Assembly: GCA_003446655.1 (NCBI GenBank)
Contig: DMCZ01000142.1
Location: 1 to 8,507, forward strand
DNA: 8,507 bases
DNA from: Thauera sp.
GTDB lineage: Bacteria; Pseudomonadota; Gammaproteobacteria; Burkholderiales; Rhodocyclaceae
Reading direction: 5' to 3'
The position numbers were made by a program, and so were the translations under genes. Each line of letters starts with the position of its first letter. The stretch's first letter is position 1. The notes beneath the pieces are model-generated. The model saw only the letters and a program-made list of their open reading frames with translations. It was not told the origin of the DNA and searched no databases. Below, in pieces: positions 7,852-8,507 of the stretch.

Positions 7852-8136
7852 TCACGGAGACAGCACCAGTCGTCCGATCTGCCACGCCAATTGGCCCGCA
7901 GCAATACCGATGATGTTGCCGGCCATGTCGAACACGCAGAATCCACTCCCGAAGCGAAAATCCCAGCACTCCTTTGCCAAACCGATCAGCAAGACGATCA
8001 GCAACGCGGTGGCAGCCGGCATGGCCGAAAGCGCAGCAAGGGTGAGCCAGAAGCTCCATGTCATGTGTTTGCCCTTGTCCTCCTCCTTGAGTTTTGCCGG
8101 TAGCTGCAGAAAGAACTGGCGTATTGCGTTCGTCAT
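7852..8136 (-). CDS. Small two-helix membrane protein of unknown function
   Basis: The product is 94 residues and no firm family name can be given. A polar, charged N-terminus (residues 1-24) precedes a hydrophobic helix at about 28-53. Then come LAKECWDF, a Gly/Phe-rich turn, and a second weakly hydrophobic helix at 66-89 containing FDMAGNIIGIAAG. The pattern DKxxH, helix, KE-x-x-D, D-x-x-x-N-x-x-G recalls small YfiM-like envelope proteins; this is an impression, not a search result. The ATG at 8136 has AGGGA about 11 bases upstream. A second in-frame ATG at 8064 is preceded by AAGGG and a longer purine run at 8079-8088, which would give a 70-residue protein. The longer form is preferred because it keeps the DKxxH element. 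It lies between the Crp-like gene (60-base gap) and the cyclase (94-base gap), so co-transcription is possible. Confidence 0.7.
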   Translation of the reverse strand: MTNAIRQFFLQLPAKLKEEDKGKHMTWSFWLTLAALSAMPAATALLIVLLIGLAKECWDFRFGSGFCVFDMAGNIIGIAAGQLAWQIGRLVLSP

Positions 8137-8142
8137 GGCGTA

Positions 8143-8190
8143 TCGAGTCCCTGCGGTATGGTACGTGTCTGCTTCAATACCGGGAGTCGA
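8143..8190. repeat. Imperfect inverted repeat in the leader of the small membrane protein gene
   Basis: On the + strand TCGA, TCCC and GGTAT (8143-8146, 8148-8151, 8155-8159) pair with ATACC, GGGA and TCGA (8177-8181, 8182-8185, 8187-8190). This leaves one G-G mismatch, a 3-base bulge and a 17-base loop. In the - strand transcript the distal arm contains the AGGGA ribosome binding site of the small membrane protein gene. It could be a leader hairpin that hides this site, a structure at the end of the Crp-like message, or a protein-binding palindrome. It has no following T-run, so it is not a standard factor-independent terminator. Confidence 0.4.
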
Positions 8191-8196
8191 GCGTAG

Positions 8197-8507
8197 TCAT
8201 ACGGCCAGCGCCTGGTCGCCATTGGCTGCTTTTCGAAGTTTTTCAGGCTGGCGTATGATCAGTCGACGCATGTCCTTTTCGACAATGCCTTTCTGAATCA
8301 ATAGCTGCAGTGCCCGCGAAACCGTTTCTCGGCTCGTATTGGCCATGATCGCGATCTCTTGCTGGGTTGGCATCCTGTCGATGGTGATCATGTCGCCATG
8401 GCCTTTTTCGGCAAATCGATGGATCAGGGCAAACACACGCTGAAACGCGTTCGGAATGCCTAGAATGGTGCGGTAGTCTGCCGCTCGCCGTATTGATGCG
8501 GCCATTC
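8197..8507 (-). CDS. Crp/Fnr-family transcription regulator, C-terminal part (cut by window edge)
   Basis: The visible part is 102 residues numbered from the Met codon at 8503-8505; the reading frame probably continues beyond the window, where the nucleotide-binding domain and dimer helix should lie. Residues 1-35 resemble the end of the linker before the DNA-binding domain. A winged helix-turn-helix follows, with first helix TQQEIAIMAN at 47-56 and recognition helix TSRETVSRAL at 57-66. LIQKGIVEK and RLIIRQPEKL correspond to the wing. The recognition helix is very close to that of E. coli CRP (SRETVGR), keeping the Arg, Glu and Arg that contact DNA, so a TGTGA-like half-site is predicted. 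Whether it binds cAMP cannot be judged, because the ligand domain is outside the window. A stand-alone 102-residue protein starting at the visible Met is possible but less likely. Confidence 0.88.
   Translation of the reverse strand, partial: MAASIRRAADYRTILGIPNAFQRVFALIHRFAEKGHGDMITIDRMPTQQEIAIMANTSRETVSRALQLLIQKGIVEKDMRRLIIRQPEKLRKAANGDQALAV

Noticed and set aside
7005..7913. Long + strand open frame (302 residues) opposite the cyclase sensor domain
   Set aside because: It has no domain-like pattern, and it runs through the cyclase start and into the small-protein gene on the other strand. The cyclase on the - strand is unmistakable.
7658..8296. 212-residue + strand frame spanning the intergenic gap and small-protein region
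   Set aside because: It is antisense to three better-supported - strand genes and has a low-complexity, Ser/Arg-rich shadow composition.

Overview
The window reads as chromosomal DNA from a GC-rich Gram-negative bacterium. The clustered inner-membrane, periplasmic and outer-membrane secretion genes show this, and the protein style suggests a betaproteobacterium of the Thauera/Azoarcus/Zoogloea kind. That placement is a guess from codon and protein style; no rRNA or taxonomic marker is present.

Left block, + strand, 1-5919: a compact type I secretion (T1SS) operon. It holds two consecutive PrtD-type ABC permease/ATPase genes (the first cut by the window edge), a HlyD/PrtE-type membrane fusion protein and a TolC-type outer-membrane channel. 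Gene spacing is short and the fusion-protein and channel genes are only 2 bases apart. Together they would make a one-step conduit from cytoplasm to outside. Both ABC proteins keep every ATPase motif, so a heterodimeric pump, or two pumps sharing one conduit, is plausible. No secreted substrate gene is visible here.

Right block, - strand, 8507-5943: a signalling group read toward the secretion operon. It holds the C-terminal part of a Crp/Fnr-family regulator, a small two-helix membrane protein of unknown function, and a full-length CHASE2-domain class III nucleotide cyclase whose catalytic residues indicate an active adenylate cyclase. The simplest reading is a cell-envelope signal sensed by CHASE2, cAMP made in the cytoplasm, and a neighbouring Crp-like protein as possible receiver. 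This link is inferred from position only.

The two blocks meet tail to tail with a 23-base gap at 5920-5942. The right block is visibly less GC-rich and has different codon choice, and the change appears to begin inside the last part of the TolC-type gene. No tRNA, rRNA, CRISPR array, insertion sequence or convincing factor-independent terminator was seen. No stretch longer than 300 bases lacks a gene.
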